Source: Roseovarius litorisediminis
Lineage (GTDB): Bacteria > Pseudomonadota > Alphaproteobacteria > Rhodobacterales > Rhodobacteraceae
Length of the DNA stretch: 64,000 nt
Assembly (NCBI RefSeq): GCF_900172295.1
Contig: NZ_FWFL01000009.1
Coordinates: forward strand, 1 to 64,000
Reading direction: 5' to 3'
Position numbers and translations under genes: made by a program. The notes beneath the pieces are model-generated. The model was given only the letters and a program-made list of their open reading frames with translations, was not told where the DNA came from and searched no databases. Below are positions 28,601-38,052 of this stretch, one piece after another (position 1 is the first letter of the stretch; the number at the start of each line of letters is the position of its first letter).

Positions 28601-28843
28601 TTACCTGCGTTTGCGCCAATGTGTGGGCACGATGATCAGCGCCCCGATCGAGGATAAAATCGCATCGACCCCCGGCGCACCAAATCGTATCCCGAACATG
28701 ATCCGCACGAAGTAAAACAGAAACGCCCCGCCCACGCAGATGATGATTGATGGTAGATAACCGTTATTCGTGAACCCGGTTTTCTCGCTGACATAGCCAA
28801 CGATCCCGGCGATCACAACGGTTCCAAACAGCATCAGAAACAT
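28601..28843 (-). CDS. Small membrane protein, possibly related to the GlsB neighbour
   Basis: An 80-residue protein with three hydrophobic helices, ending HWRKRR. It has a similar size and hydrophobic plan to the next gene, but fewer glycine pairs. Between fmt (upstream, 12 bp) and the GlsB-like gene, so probably part of the def-def-fmt run. Confidence 0.6.
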   Translation of the reverse strand: MFLMLFGTVVIAGIVGYVSEKTGFTNNGYLPSIIICVGGAFLFYFVRIMFGIRFGAPGVDAILSSIGALIIVPTHWRKRR

Positions 28844-28855
28844 CCGTTTTCTCCT

Positions 28856-29764
28856 CTAAGACAGCGCTGTGCCCCTGGGCACGGGCATGCCTCGCAGAAA
28901 TTCTGCCGTATCCTGCGCGCCCTTGCCGGCGCGTTGCAAGCGTAAAACCTGTACCGCCCCGCGTCCGCAGGCCACGGTCAGGTGATCATCCAGCACCTCA
29001 CCCGGCGCGCCACAGCCCTGCGCCAGACGTGAGGCCAGCAGTTTGATGCGCTGTCCGTTCACTTCCGTCCAGGCGCCGGGAAAGGGCGAAAGCCCGCGGA
29101 TGTGACAATCCACTTCCTGTGCCGTCCAGGTCCAGTCAATGCGCGCCTCGGCCTTGTCGATCTTGGCGGCATAGGTAACACCGTCCTGCCCCTGCACCTC
29201 TGGCTCCAACGCGTCCAGACGGGCCAGTGCCTTGACAATCAGACCGGCACCCATCGCCGACAGCCGGTCATGCAACGCACCAGTCGTTTCCTCGCTGCCG
29301 ATCGGGGTGGCCTGGCGCAGCAAAACAGGCCCGGTATCCAGCCCCGCGTCCATCTGCATGATGCAGATACCGGTCTCGGCGTCACCTGCCATGATCGCGC
29401 GATGAATGGGTGCCGCCCCGCGCCAGCGTGGCAAAAGGCTGGCGTGAATGTTCAGGCAACCAAGCCTGGGCGCATCCAGCACCGCCTGCGGCAGGATCAG
29501 CCCATAGGCCACCACCACCGCCACATCGGCATCCAGCGCGGCAAAGTCTGCCTGTTCCGCTGCGCCTTTCAGACTGACCGGATGGCGCACCTGCAGCCCC
29601 AGATCAAGCGCACGGGCATGCACCGGCGTCGGGCGCTCTTTCTTGCCGCGTCCTGCGGGGCGGGGCGGCTGGCAATAAACCGCTGCTACCTCGTGACCAG
29701 CCTCAACCAGCGCGTCCAGAACCGGCACCGAGAACTCCGGTGTTCCCATGAAAATGATACGCAT
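28856..29764 (-). CDS. fmt: Methionyl-tRNA formyltransferase
   Basis: Formylates initiator Met-tRNA for bacterial translation start. The 302-residue protein has [19 protein letters not shown] at the front, [20 protein letters not shown] (catalytic Asn and His) and the formyl-binding region, then the C-terminal domain. It lies downstream of two def genes, the usual partners. Confidence 0.97.
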   Translation of the reverse strand: MRIIFMGTPEFSVPVLDALVEAGHEVAAVYCQPPRPAGRGKKERPTPVHARALDLGLQVRHPVSLKGAAEQADFAALDADVAVVVAYGLILPQAVLDAPRLGCLNIHASLLPRWRGAAPIHRAIMAGDAETGICIMQMDAGLDTGPVLLRQATPIGSEETTGALHDRLSAMGAGLIVKALARLDALEPEVQGQDGVTYAAKIDKAEARIDWTWTAQEVDCHIRGLSPFPGAWTEVNGQRIKLLASRLAQGCGAPGEVLDDHLTVACGRGAVQVLRLQRAGKGAQDTAEFLRGMPVPRGTALS

Positions 29765-29785
29765 GTCACCCTCGTAGAGCGGGGT

Positions 29786-30283
29786 TTACCCCGCCAGCTT
29801 CTTTGCCTTGCGCAGCAGCATATCCCGTTTCACCTTGGATAACCGGTCGAAATACATCCGGCCATTCAGATGATCGATCTGATGTTGCACACTTGTCGCC
29901 CACAGTCCGACAAAGTCGCGCTCTTCCACCTCTCCGGCTTCGTTCAGAAACCGCACTGTTACCGCTCTGGGGCGTTTGATCTGCGCTGACACGCCCGGAA
30001 GGTTGGGGCTGGCCTCTTCATGCGGGCGCAATTCGGCGCTGGCATGCAGGATCTCGGGGTTGGCCATACGCACCGCCATGCCGCGCTTGTCGCTGGCATC
30101 CACGACAGCCAGCCGCTGCATCACGCCGATCTGGCTGGCCGCCAGCCCAACGCCGGGCATCGCCTCCATCGTATCGATCATATCGGCCCACAGGGTGCGG
30201 ATCTCGTCAGTAATCCTGTCAACAGGCGCCGCCGGGCTACGCAGCCGCACGTCGGGCCAGGGCAGGCAGCGCCGCACCGCCAC
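29786..30283 (-). CDS. Peptide deformylase-like protein lacking catalytic residues
   Basis: A 165-residue deformylase fold. The three metal/catalytic motifs are altered: GVGLAASQ (44-51) for GxGLAAPQ, EEASPNLP (89-96) where the active copy reads EEGCLSIP so the metal-ligand Cys is Ser92, and HQIDH (134-138) with Gln for the catalytic Glu. The His pair is kept. It may bind a ribosome or nascent chain without catalysis. GTG start at 30283 lies five bases after the true def, so the two are cotranslated. A second deformylase-like gene in this position is common in Rhodobacteraceae. Confidence 0.85.
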   Translation of the reverse strand: MAVRRCLPWPDVRLRSPAAPVDRITDEIRTLWADMIDTMEAMPGVGLAASQIGVMQRLAVVDASDKRGMAVRMANPEILHASAELRPHEEASPNLPGVSAQIKRPRAVTVRFLNEAGEVEERDFVGLWATSVQHQIDHLNGRMYFDRLSKVKRDMLLRKAKKLAG

Positions 30284-30288
30284 CCCGT

Positions 30289-30807
30289 TCAGGCCCTCGC
30301 CTTTTCGCGTTTCAGTTTCTGCATCCGGCGGGTGATAAGCTGCCGTTTCATGGCGCCGAGATAATCAATAAACAGCTTGCCGTTCAGGTGGTCGATCTCG
30401 TGCTGCACGCAGGTGGCCCACAGCCCGTCAAAACCTTCTTCGTGCTCTTTTCCGTCGCGATCAATCCAACGCACCTGCACCTCTTTCGGGCGGGTCACTT
30501 CGGCATATTGCTCGGGGATCGACAAACAGCCTTCTTCATAGACGTTTGTCTCCTCCGACGCGGCCACAACCTCGGGGTTGAACATCACCAGCGGGCGTGG
30601 CGCCTCATCTTCGTCCTTTACACAATCCATCACGATCAGACGGTCCAGCACGCCCACCTGTGGCGCGGCCAGGCCGATGCCGGGCGCATCATACATGGTT
30701 TCCAGCATGTCATCGGCCAGCTGCCGCAACTCGTCCGACAAATCGGCGACAGGCGCGCAGACCTTTTTCAGGCGTGGGTCGGGATGGATAAGAATAGGCC
30801 GTTTCAT
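30289..30807 (-). CDS. def: Peptide deformylase
   Basis: Removes the formyl group from new proteins. All motifs are intact in the 172-residue protein: GIGLAAPQ (43-50), EGCLS (92-96, metal ligand Cys94) and HEIDH (136-140). It heads the leftward def-(inactive copy)-fmt run and ends in a Lys/Arg-rich tail. Confidence 0.96.
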   Translation of the reverse strand: MKRPILIHPDPRLKKVCAPVADLSDELRQLADDMLETMYDAPGIGLAAPQVGVLDRLIVMDCVKDEDEAPRPLVMFNPEVVAASEETNVYEEGCLSIPEQYAEVTRPKEVQVRWIDRDGKEHEEGFDGLWATCVQHEIDHLNGKLFIDYLGAMKRQLITRRMQKLKREKARA

Positions 30808-30904
30808 GGGGTGTCATTTAGGACATGAAAGCCGGTTCTGCAACGCCCCTTGCACCCGGCGCATAATCGGATAGCTTTCGCCGCGAACGGTACAGGAGAA
30901 CACC

Positions 30905-32077
30905 ATGGATTTCGATCAGATCATCGACCGCCGCGCCCACCGGTCCAACAAATGGGATCTGATGGAGCCGCTTTATGGCGTTTCATCGGATGATGGTCTG
31001 TCGATGTGGGTGGCTGATATGGATTTCCGCTCGCCCGATTGCATTCAGCAGGCGGTGCGTGATCACCTTGATCACGGCATCTATGGCTACAGGAATGATC
31101 GCGCGCCTTATACCGCCGCGATCCGCTGGTGGATGCAAAACCGCCATGGCTGGACTGTCCAGGACAACTGGATTTTCACGGCCGCCGGGATATGCAACGG
31201 CGTCGGGCTGGCGCTTGATACCTATACCAACCCCGGTGATGGGGTGATCTTGTTCACGCCCGTCTACCATGCCTTTGCCAAAATCATCCGCGCGGCAGAA
31301 CGTGACGTGGTCGAATGCCCACTGGCCCTGAATAATGGCCGCTACGAGATGGATTTCGACGCCTACGAGGGCCTGTTGAAAGGCCACGAGAAAATGGTGA
31401 TCCTCTGCTCGCCCCACAATCCCGGGGGGCGCGTCTGGAGCAAGGCCGAGCTGCGCGCCGTCGCTGATTTCTGCGTTAAACATGACCTGTTGCTGGTATC
31501 AGATGAAATCCATCATGATCTGGTCTTTTCCGGCAATACCCACACCCCGATGCCCGTAGCGGCCCCCGATATCATCGACCGGCTGATCATGCTGACGGCC
31601 CCGTCAAAAACCTTCAACATCGCGGGCGCCCACACCGGTCAGGTGATTATTCAGGATGCTGACCTGCGCCAGAAATTCGCAGCCCGAACAGCAGCGCTGT
31701 CAATGGGCACCCATGATTTCGGCATCGCCATGACCACCGCCGCCTACAGCCCCGCAGGGGCCGCCTGGGTGGATGACCTTGTGACCTACCTCGATGGCAA
31801 TCGTCAGGTTTTTGATGCCGGCATCAACACCATCCCCGGGCTGTCGTCGATGCCGATGCAGGCGACCTACCTGTCCTGGGTGGATTTTTCGGGCACCGGC
31901 ATGCCCGCTGCTGAATATCAAAACCGGGTGCACAAGGTTGCAAAAATCGCCGCCAACCACGGTGACACCTTCGGCTCTGGCGGCGAAAGCTACCTGCGGT
32001 TCAATATCGCCATGCCGCGTGTCCAGATCACCGAAGCGGTGGAGCGCATGCAGGTGGCCTTTGCCGATCTGCAATGA
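30905..32077 (+). CDS. MalY/PatB family pyridoxal-phosphate C-S lyase
   Basis: A 390-residue fold type I aminotransferase-like enzyme. The PLP lysine is Lys235 in APSKTFNIAG, with SDEIHHDLVF at the preceding Asp and Tyr sites. This subfamily usually splits cystathionine or cysteine conjugates to pyruvate, ammonia and a thiol. CAGGAG precedes ATG 30905. It overlaps the L,D-transpeptidase gene by four bases. Confidence 0.9.
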   Translation: MDFDQIIDRRAHRSNKWDLMEPLYGVSSDDGLSMWVADMDFRSPDCIQQAVRDHLDHGIYGYRNDRAPYTAAIRWWMQNRHGWTVQDNWIFTAAGICNGVGLALDTYTNPGDGVILFTPVYHAFAKIIRAAERDVVECPLALNNGRYEMDFDAYEGLLKGHEKMVILCSPHNPGGRVWSKAELRAVADFCVKHDLLLVSDEIHHDLVFSGNTHTPMPVAAPDIIDRLIMLTAPSKTFNIAGAHTGQVIIQDADLRQKFAARTAALSMGTHDFGIAMTTAAYSPAGAAWVDDLVTYLDGNRQVFDAGINTIPGLSSMPMQATYLSWVDFSGTGMPAAEYQNRVHKVAKIAANHGDTFGSGGESYLRFNIAMPRVQITEAVERMQVAFADLQ

Positions 32078-32607
32078 AACGGTGGGGTCTGCGTATTGCG
32101 GCACTGACCCTGCTTATCGGCATTATCGTGTTCAGTTGGGGCAGATACGGCCCCCACCCCCCGGCCCCGGTTCTGGCGCCGCTCAGTCAACAGATCGACC
32201 GCATTGAAATATACAAAAGCGCCCGCACACTGACCGTGTTTCGCGATGACGTGCCCCTGCGGACCTATGACATCGCCCTTGGTTTTGCCCCCGAAGGGGA
32301 CAAGCAACAGGAAGGCGATGGAAAAACACCCGAAGGGGATTTCATCATCAACCGGCGCAACCCCAACAGCGCATTTCACCTGTCTCTGGGCCTAAACTAT
32401 CCCCGCCCGCAGGATATCGCGCGTGCCAAAGCCGATGGCGTATCCCCGGGCGGCGATATTTTTATCCACGGCCAACCCAATGGATTGGGAAAGCTGACAA
32501 CATTGGCAAATGACTGGACAGCCGGATGCATCGCCATTTCAGATGCCCAAATTCAGGAACTCTGGCAGATCACACCCAATGGCACGCCCGTCACGATTTT
32601 CCGTTAA
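32074..32607 (+). CDS. L,D-transpeptidase (YkuD domain) protein
   Basis: A 177-residue protein with one N-terminal hydrophobic segment (about residues 8-22) and a YkuD domain. The catalytic pattern is HG (FIHGQPNG) and DWTAGCIAIS with the nucleophile Cys. Its likely role is cross-linking peptidoglycan, or anchoring protein to it, in the periplasm. It lacks a peptidoglycan-binding domain. The start overlaps the MalY-type gene. Confidence 0.9.
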   Translation: MKRWGLRIAALTLLIGIIVFSWGRYGPHPPAPVLAPLSQQIDRIEIYKSARTLTVFRDDVPLRTYDIALGFAPEGDKQQEGDGKTPEGDFIINRRNPNSAFHLSLGLNYPRPQDIARAKADGVSPGGDIFIHGQPNGLGKLTTLANDWTAGCIAISDAQIQELWQITPNGTPVTIFR

Positions 32608-32613
32608 AAAAGC

Positions 32614-32961
32614 CTAACGCGGCAACAGGGCCACCGGGGCGTTGGGTTCGCGGTAAAAATCCAGCGGCTGCTCACCGGTCGCCTCGGTGGTACGCTTGAA
32701 TTCAAACCGCATCTCTCCCGCCTCTTCCTCAGAGGCGACGATCAGACATTGTGACAAAAGCCGTGCGCCATCATACAAATCGACAAGCCCGCGCAGCCCC
32801 GGCGCCTCGTCCGCATCCAGGGCAAAACCATTGTCCCAGGTTCTGAGAATGTGAAAAACCTGATCGCCGGCCTGTACCCGCAACCTGCTGCTTTTCTTTT
32901 GCGCCAGTTTACGGGCGGCATCCAACCCGGCCTGCACGTCAGGCGGTAAAAACGTCATCAT
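32614..32961 (-). CDS. Conserved hypothetical protein
   Basis: A 115-residue soluble protein with no recognised motif, convergent with the L,D-transpeptidase gene (six bases apart). Basic N-terminal helix (LDAARKLAQKKSSRLRV), then mixed strands. It lies 82 bp beyond the end of cobM, on the same strand, so it may be a tail of the B12 operon or independent. Confidence 0.65.
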   Translation of the reverse strand: MMTFLPPDVQAGLDAARKLAQKKSSRLRVQAGDQVFHILRTWDNGFALDADEAPGLRGLVDLYDGARLLSQCLIVASEEEAGEMRFEFKRTTEATGEQPLDFYREPNAPVALLPR

Positions 32962-33043
32962 GGCAGCGAATCCTACTTGTTACCCCTCTCAGCATGTCGC
33001 AGAGAAATGTAACGGTCACGCAAAAATGCAACGTTTTCGGGGA

Positions 33044-33817
33044 TTAAGCCTTCATTTTGACCTTTGGGCGCAACACATGCGGGATTTTTGGATCGTATAA
33101 CGCGCTATCCGTGAAATCGCGCACCTCGCCCAGAACCGGCCCAACCAGCGTCAAAGCGGTGCGGGTGATCTTTTCGGCGCGTACCTTGGCCTGAATATCG
33201 CTCAGCGTGCCGCGGATGAACATCTGATCCGGCCAGCCAACGCGATAGGCCACCACAACCGGGCAATCAGCGCCATAATAAGGCGTCAGCACACGCTCGA
33301 TCTCGCGCAGGTTTCGCACGCCCAGATGGATCGCCAGCGTCGCGCCGGTGCGGGCGAAGTTCTCCAGCGTTTCACCATCAGGCATTGAGGTCGATTTCAT
33401 CGACACCCGCGTCAGAATGATCGACTGCGCCACCTCCGGCACGGTCAGTTCCTGACCCAAAGCCGCCGCTGCCGCCGCATAGGCGGGCACACCGGGGATG
33501 ATCTGATAGTCGATTCCGTCCGCGCGCAGCCGCCGGATTTGCTCGGCAATGGCGCCATAAAGCGACGGGTCTCCCGAATGCACGCGGGCCACATCCTGCC
33601 CCTTTGCATGGGCCGCCAGAATCTCGCCGTGGGTGTCGTCAAGCGTCATCGTGGCCGTGTCCATTACGCGGGCCCCTTGGGGCGCGCAGGCTACGACCTC
33701 GGGCGGCACAAGGCTGCCTGCATACAAACAGACCGGACACTCGCCGATCACGCGCTGCGCCTTGAGCGTCAGCAATTCCGGGTCTCCGGGACCGGCCCCA
33801 ATGAAATAAACCGTCAT
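33044..33817 (-). CDS. cobM: Precorrin-4 C(11)-methyltransferase
   Basis: SAM-dependent methylation of precorrin-4 in the aerobic B12 pathway. The 257-residue protein has the shared tetrapyrrole methyltransferase start VYFIGAGPGDPELLTLKA and HSGDPSLYGAIAEQ. It ends the leftward B12 operon and overlaps the DUF6882-like gene by four bases. Confidence 0.95.
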   Translation of the reverse strand: MTVYFIGAGPGDPELLTLKAQRVIGECPVCLYAGSLVPPEVVACAPQGARVMDTATMTLDDTHGEILAAHAKGQDVARVHSGDPSLYGAIAEQIRRLRADGIDYQIIPGVPAYAAAAAALGQELTVPEVAQSIILTRVSMKSTSMPDGETLENFARTGATLAIHLGVRNLREIERVLTPYYGADCPVVVAYRVGWPDQMFIRGTLSDIQAKVRAEKITRTALTLVGPVLGEVRDFTDSALYDPKIPHVLRPKVKMKA

Positions 33818-34344
33818 TCGCTCAAAAGCCCCTTAAGCTGATCATTCAGATAGTAACAGACACACACCCTGCCGCCTGCGCCATGTGCACCCAGATAGAC
33901 GCCATCAGCATCCGAGATATAGGCGCAGATCGCCAGATAATCAGCCAGAACCGCCTCATCGACGGGCCCGCCCCGGCTCAGCAGTTCCTCGATTTCCTGC
34001 CGCTCGCCAAATTGCTGCACGGCCCATGCGGCCTGTTGCATCGGCTGCGGCACATCCGGATGGCCCCAGCCCCACATCCATGTGCCATCATCCGCATACG
34101 TGCCCACAATCTGCGCATCCGCCGACACATCAGGCTGATCAGGAAACATAAAAGTGACCCGGCCCTTTTTAAGGTTCAGACTGAAATCCGAAACCTCGTC
34201 CAGACGCTTGCCTACCGCGCACCCGGCCATTTTTGGTTTCAGGTAAAACTGCGCATTTGTCGCTATTTGGCGAAAGCATTCGGGCAGTTGCGTGGCGCCT
34301 GCATCGGCCATCCGCCCGGCAAATTCCAATAGTATTCCGTTCAT
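33814..34344 (-). CDS. DUF6882-like protein inside the B12 operon
   Basis: A 176-residue soluble protein. The WMWGWGHPDVPQP segment and the acidic tail are reminiscent of DUF6882, a family of unknown function; the match is from memory. It overlaps both neighbours (cbiG-cobJ and cobM) by four bases, so it is cotranslated with corrin-ring enzymes. That is unusual, since no B12 role is known for this family. It could simply be a passenger. Confidence 0.55.
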   Translation of the reverse strand: MNGILLEFAGRMADAGATQLPECFRQIATNAQFYLKPKMAGCAVGKRLDEVSDFSLNLKKGRVTFMFPDQPDVSADAQIVGTYADDGTWMWGWGHPDVPQPMQQAAWAVQQFGERQEIEELLSRGGPVDEAVLADYLAICAYISDADGVYLGAHGAGGRVCVCYYLNDQLKGLLSE

Positions 34345-36149
34345 CCCACGACATCCTTTTGCGCCAGGTCGCCATCGATCTTGCGGGCATAGCCGCGCGG
34401 CGTGAACATACGCGGCCCCTCGCCCATCTGCGCCAGACGTGAGTTGCTGGAGCCGACAAGCACCACCGTCAGCATGTCCACCTCATCCACCTGCAATTCA
34501 TCCAGCCGCCGATAGCGCACATGCTCTTCGGGGCGCCCAAGCGAGCTGGCCAACATCACCGGCGTGTCACCCGGACGGTGTTGCAACAGGATATCACGGG
34601 CCTCGGCCAGCAGGGTGCGGCGGGTTTTCGACACCGGATTGTAGAAGGCGATGACAAAATCACCCGTCGCTGCCGCATGCAGGCGCCGGATGATGTCATC
34701 CCGCGGGGTCAGCAAATCGCTTAGGCTGATCGTACAGAAATCATGCCCCAAGGGCGCCCCGGCCCGCGCCGCAGCCCCCTGCAGGGCCGACACGCCGGGC
34801 GAACAGATCACCTCGACCCGGTGCGCGGCATCGGACACGCCGTGTTCATCGGGGCCGCGATCCAGCAGTTCAAACACCAGCGCGCCCATCGCATAAATGC
34901 CCGCATCACCCGAACAAACCAGCGCAACGTTTCTGCCCTTGGCCGCCTGCTCCAATGCATAACGGCACCGCGCCTCTTCACCGCCCAATGGAAAATCGGA
35001 CCGGTCCTTGCCAGCGGCCAGCGGCCCCAGCAGATCAATATAAAGGCCATAACCCACAAGTTCCTGCGCCTCGGCCACAAGCCGCGACACTTCGGGCGTG
35101 CGCCACGCGGCCTGACCGGGGCCAATGCCCACAACACTCAGACGACCCCGGGCACGACCCGCGAATTCAGTGATCGGTGTCTCGCTGCGGGTGAGCGCAC
35201 AGGTCGCATTCGCGGTTTTGCGCTTTTGCACAACCAGGTCGCCCCCACAGGCCAGCGCCGCACCCTCAGAGACACCATGGCACCCCACTTCGGCAAACAC
35301 CACCTCAGACGGATTGGCCAGTTCATCGGCCTTGTCTTCCAGTTCTTCAGCGGTAAACAACCGAAACGGCACGCCAAGGCGGCGGGCAACCTCGTTCATC
35401 GCAGGTTCATCCGCCTTAAGGTCGATCGACGCCACACAGGCCACCGCCCCCTTGGCAATACCGGCATGTTCCAGCGTGTCACACACCAGTTGCCACAGCT
35501 CCTCGGGGTCGGCGTTCCGTGCACAGCCCAGCCCAAGCGCAAAGCGCTGTGGGTGATAAACCAGCCGCTCTTCGCCCCCTGTCTGAGGCGCCTCGCTGAC
35601 GATCAGTTCAACCGCGCCGCCCTGATCTTCGATATCAAAGATATTCTCGCCAGTCACGGTCACCCCCGCGCCCGACAACATCACCGCCATCGCCGATTTT
35701 GCGTCTGCGGGATTGGCCAGACGATAGCCTGCGGGGGGGGCATCCAGCGCCACACCCATTGCCACATCGCCCGCCGTGGTCACTGCTGCCGTAGCACCCA
35801 GTCCCTCGGCGATCACTGACGCCAGACGATTGGCTCCGCGATGCCCGCCCAATAACGGCACAACCACGCTGCCGTCATCACTGACCGAAACAATCGGCGG
35901 CTCGGTCGTCTTGTCGGCCAGCAAGGGCGCGACAGCCCGAATAAGAATACCGCTGGCACAGACCCCCACCACCGGCACTCCGGCGGCAAACAGATCACGC
36001 ACATGATCCAGCGCGTTGGGAAAAAACGCATCGGCCCTGCCCACGCGCCCCTCGCGCCCGTGCACCTGCGCGTCAATCAGCCCGGCCACGCGATGTGCGA
36101 CATCCTCACCCGAGCGGCTCAGCGCCAGAACAACAGGTTTCACAGCCAT
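34341..36149 (-). CDS. cobJ: CbiG-CobJ fusion: cobalt-precorrin-5A hydrolase-like domain plus precorrin-3B C(17)-methyltransferase
   Basis: A 602-residue two-part enzyme. The N-terminal half (about 1-340) is CbiG-like, with GHRGANRLASVIAEGLGA and the CbiG/CobE C-terminal piece FALGLGCARNADPEELW. The C-terminal half (about 350-602) is CobJ, starting SVVGIGPGQAAW with the SAM-site SGDAGIYAMGALV. CobJ contracts the ring by C17 methylation. CbiG is usually an anaerobic-route enzyme that opens the delta-lactone, so fusion to the aerobic CobJ is noteworthy, though known in alphaproteobacteria. Start ATG 36149 overlaps the end of cobI by ten bases. Confidence 0.9.
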   Translation of the reverse strand: MAVKPVVLALSRSGEDVAHRVAGLIDAQVHGREGRVGRADAFFPNALDHVRDLFAAGVPVVGVCASGILIRAVAPLLADKTTEPPIVSVSDDGSVVVPLLGGHRGANRLASVIAEGLGATAAVTTAGDVAMGVALDAPPAGYRLANPADAKSAMAVMLSGAGVTVTGENIFDIEDQGGAVELIVSEAPQTGGEERLVYHPQRFALGLGCARNADPEELWQLVCDTLEHAGIAKGAVACVASIDLKADEPAMNEVARRLGVPFRLFTAEELEDKADELANPSEVVFAEVGCHGVSEGAALACGGDLVVQKRKTANATCALTRSETPITEFAGRARGRLSVVGIGPGQAAWRTPEVSRLVAEAQELVGYGLYIDLLGPLAAGKDRSDFPLGGEEARCRYALEQAAKGRNVALVCSGDAGIYAMGALVFELLDRGPDEHGVSDAAHRVEVICSPGVSALQGAAARAGAPLGHDFCTISLSDLLTPRDDIIRRLHAAATGDFVIAFYNPVSKTRRTLLAEARDILLQHRPGDTPVMLASSLGRPEEHVRYRRLDELQVDEVDMLTVVLVGSSNSRLAQMGEGPRMFTPRGYARKIDGDLAQKDVVG

Positions 36150-36841
36150 GGGTCGGCCCCTTTCGTCAACAGGATCATGGAAAAATACGGTGCCTTTTCG
36201 GGGGCGTCCGCCAGCGGGCAAACCACCTCGTCGGGCAGGCTGGCCCGTTCGATATACATCGCGTGATCGGTCAGACCCAAGGCGTCAATCACAGAACGAA
36301 TCTTGGGCAAATGCCGCCCCACCTTCATGATTGCCACGCTTTCAGCGCCATCAATCCGCGCGCGCAACTCATCTTCAGGCAGCGGCCCCGGCAACACCGT
36401 CAGCCGCTCATTGCGCGCCGCCAGGGGCATGCCCGCACGCGCCGCACAGGTGGTAATCGAGGTGACACCGGGCACAACCTGCACCTCATAGCGGTCAGAA
36501 AGCCGGGCAAAAAGATACATGAAAGAGCCATAGAAAAAGGGATCGCCCTCGCACAGGCACACCACATCGCGGCCCGATTCCAGTGCGGCGGCAATCTCGG
36601 CCGCGCCCTTGTCATAGGCCGCCTGTGCCGGTTCCCGCGCCGTGGTCATCGGGACATCCATCACAATTTCATCCGCACCTGCCGGTATGATATCCGCCGC
36701 AATAGAGCGCGCAAAACTTTCGCCCCCGGCCAGTGTCGGATAGGCCACAACAGCCGCCTGCGAAATCAACCGATGTGCCCTCAACGTCATCAATTCTGGA
36801 TCACCGGGGCCAAGTCCAACACCGTACAAAACACCGCTCAT
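36140..36841 (-). CDS. cobI: Precorrin-2 C(20)-methyltransferase
   Basis: Second corrin methylation, giving precorrin-3A. The 233-residue protein has GVGLGPGDPELMTLRAHRL and CEGDPFFYGSFMYLFARL. The start at 36841 overlaps the cobL stop codon as ATGA, which supports it over the longer frame. It follows cobL and precedes the CbiG-CobJ gene. Confidence 0.94.
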   Translation of the reverse strand: MSGVLYGVGLGPGDPELMTLRAHRLISQAAVVAYPTLAGGESFARSIAADIIPAGADEIVMDVPMTTAREPAQAAYDKGAAEIAAALESGRDVVCLCEGDPFFYGSFMYLFARLSDRYEVQVVPGVTSITTCAARAGMPLAARNERLTVLPGPLPEDELRARIDGAESVAIMKVGRHLPKIRSVIDALGLTDHAMYIERASLPDEVVCPLADAPEKAPYFSMILLTKGADPWL

Positions 36842-38040
36842 CTCTTGATCAGGCTCCATTGTGTGACCGGCATCAAAGGACGCCACCCGGTGAGCGGCCC
36901 CACCGGTTCAGCCCGGTTGACCTGCAACTTCACCAGTTGCCCCCCGTGCTCCTTGTGTAGGTCCAGCAACAAAGCCTCGCTTTCCAGCGTCACGGCATTG
37001 CACACAAGCCGCCCCAACGGACGCAGCGCGGTCCAGGCCGCCTTGAACGTGTCACGGCTCAGCCCCCCGCCGATAAAGACCGCATCGGGCGGCTCAAGCC
37101 CTTGCAGCGCCTGCGGAACCCGCCCTTCGATCAGTTCCAGTTTGGGTGTTCCCAGCGCCAGTGCATTAGCTGCCGCCATGGCCCGTCTGTCGGCACGCGG
37201 CTCAATCCCCACGGCACGGGCATAGCGCGCACTGCGCATCCATTCCACTGCGACCGAGCCGCAGCCGGCGCCGATGTCCCATAAAAGCGCCCCGCGCATC
37301 GGCATCAACTTTGCCAGAGTGACCGCGCGCACCTCTTGCTTGGTCATCGTGCCATCGCTTTGAAACAATTCGTCCGCCAGGCCCGGCACCCTGGGCAACA
37401 ACGCCGCATCAGGTGCCGCGACGCACTCCACCGCCAGGGTGTTGAAGGCGGGCACCACGTGATCCCAGCTTTTTGCCAACCCGTCAAACCGCGCCTCGTC
37501 CTTGCCACCCATCGCCGCCAGCACGGTCATCTTTGAGCCACCAAATCCGCGCGCGGTAAGAAACCGCGCGATCTGCCCGGGCGTTTCAGCCCCCGTGGTC
37601 AGGATTAGCAGGCGCACATCCGGCTGGATAAAAGCGATCATCTGCTCAACCGGGCGGCCATGTACGGTAAGGGTTTCCACATCTGCCATTGACCAGCCCA
37701 TCCGGGCCGAGGCCAGTTGAAAAGCTGATAGCTGCGGGTGATAGGTGATCTCTGAAGGGTCAATCACACGGCCAATGCGTGCCCCCACAGAAAACCACAA
37801 GGGATCGCCCGTTGCCAAAACCACCACACGACGGCCGCGCATCGTTTTCAGCATGTCAGTCAGCGCATCGAACGGCGACGGCCAAGCCACCCGTTCGGCG
37901 CTCACCGAGTCCGATAGCTGGTGATGACGATCTCCTCCGATAATAACCTCGGCAGCTTTGACAACCGCACGGGTGGCTGGCAATAACCCCTCCATCCCGT
38001 CTTCGCCGATCCCAACGATATGAAGCCAGGGGTCAGACAT
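36838..38040 (-). CDS. cobL: Precorrin-6Y C(5,15)-methyltransferase (decarboxylating)
   Basis: A 400-residue bifunctional enzyme that methylates C5 and C15 and removes the acetate carboxyl. The N-terminal part is a tetrapyrrole methyltransferase (LHIVGIGEDGMEGL; ATGDPLWFSVG); the C-terminal part (about 220-400) is CbiT-like with LWDIGAGCGSVAVEW. Start at ATG 38040; a GGGGT sequence lies in front. A pair of palindromes separates it from cobH. Confidence 0.94.
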   Translation of the reverse strand: MSDPWLHIVGIGEDGMEGLLPATRAVVKAAEVIIGGDRHHQLSDSVSAERVAWPSPFDALTDMLKTMRGRRVVVLATGDPLWFSVGARIGRVIDPSEITYHPQLSAFQLASARMGWSMADVETLTVHGRPVEQMIAFIQPDVRLLILTTGAETPGQIARFLTARGFGGSKMTVLAAMGGKDEARFDGLAKSWDHVVPAFNTLAVECVAAPDAALLPRVPGLADELFQSDGTMTKQEVRAVTLAKLMPMRGALLWDIGAGCGSVAVEWMRSARYARAVGIEPRADRRAMAAANALALGTPKLELIEGRVPQALQGLEPPDAVFIGGGLSRDTFKAAWTALRPLGRLVCNAVTLESEALLLDLHKEHGGQLVKLQVNRAEPVGPLTGWRPLMPVTQWSLIKR

Positions 38041-38052
38041 CGCAAACCCCCG

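Noticed and set aside
34743..35819. Plus-strand open frame of 358 codons
   Set aside because: Antisense of cbiG-cobJ.
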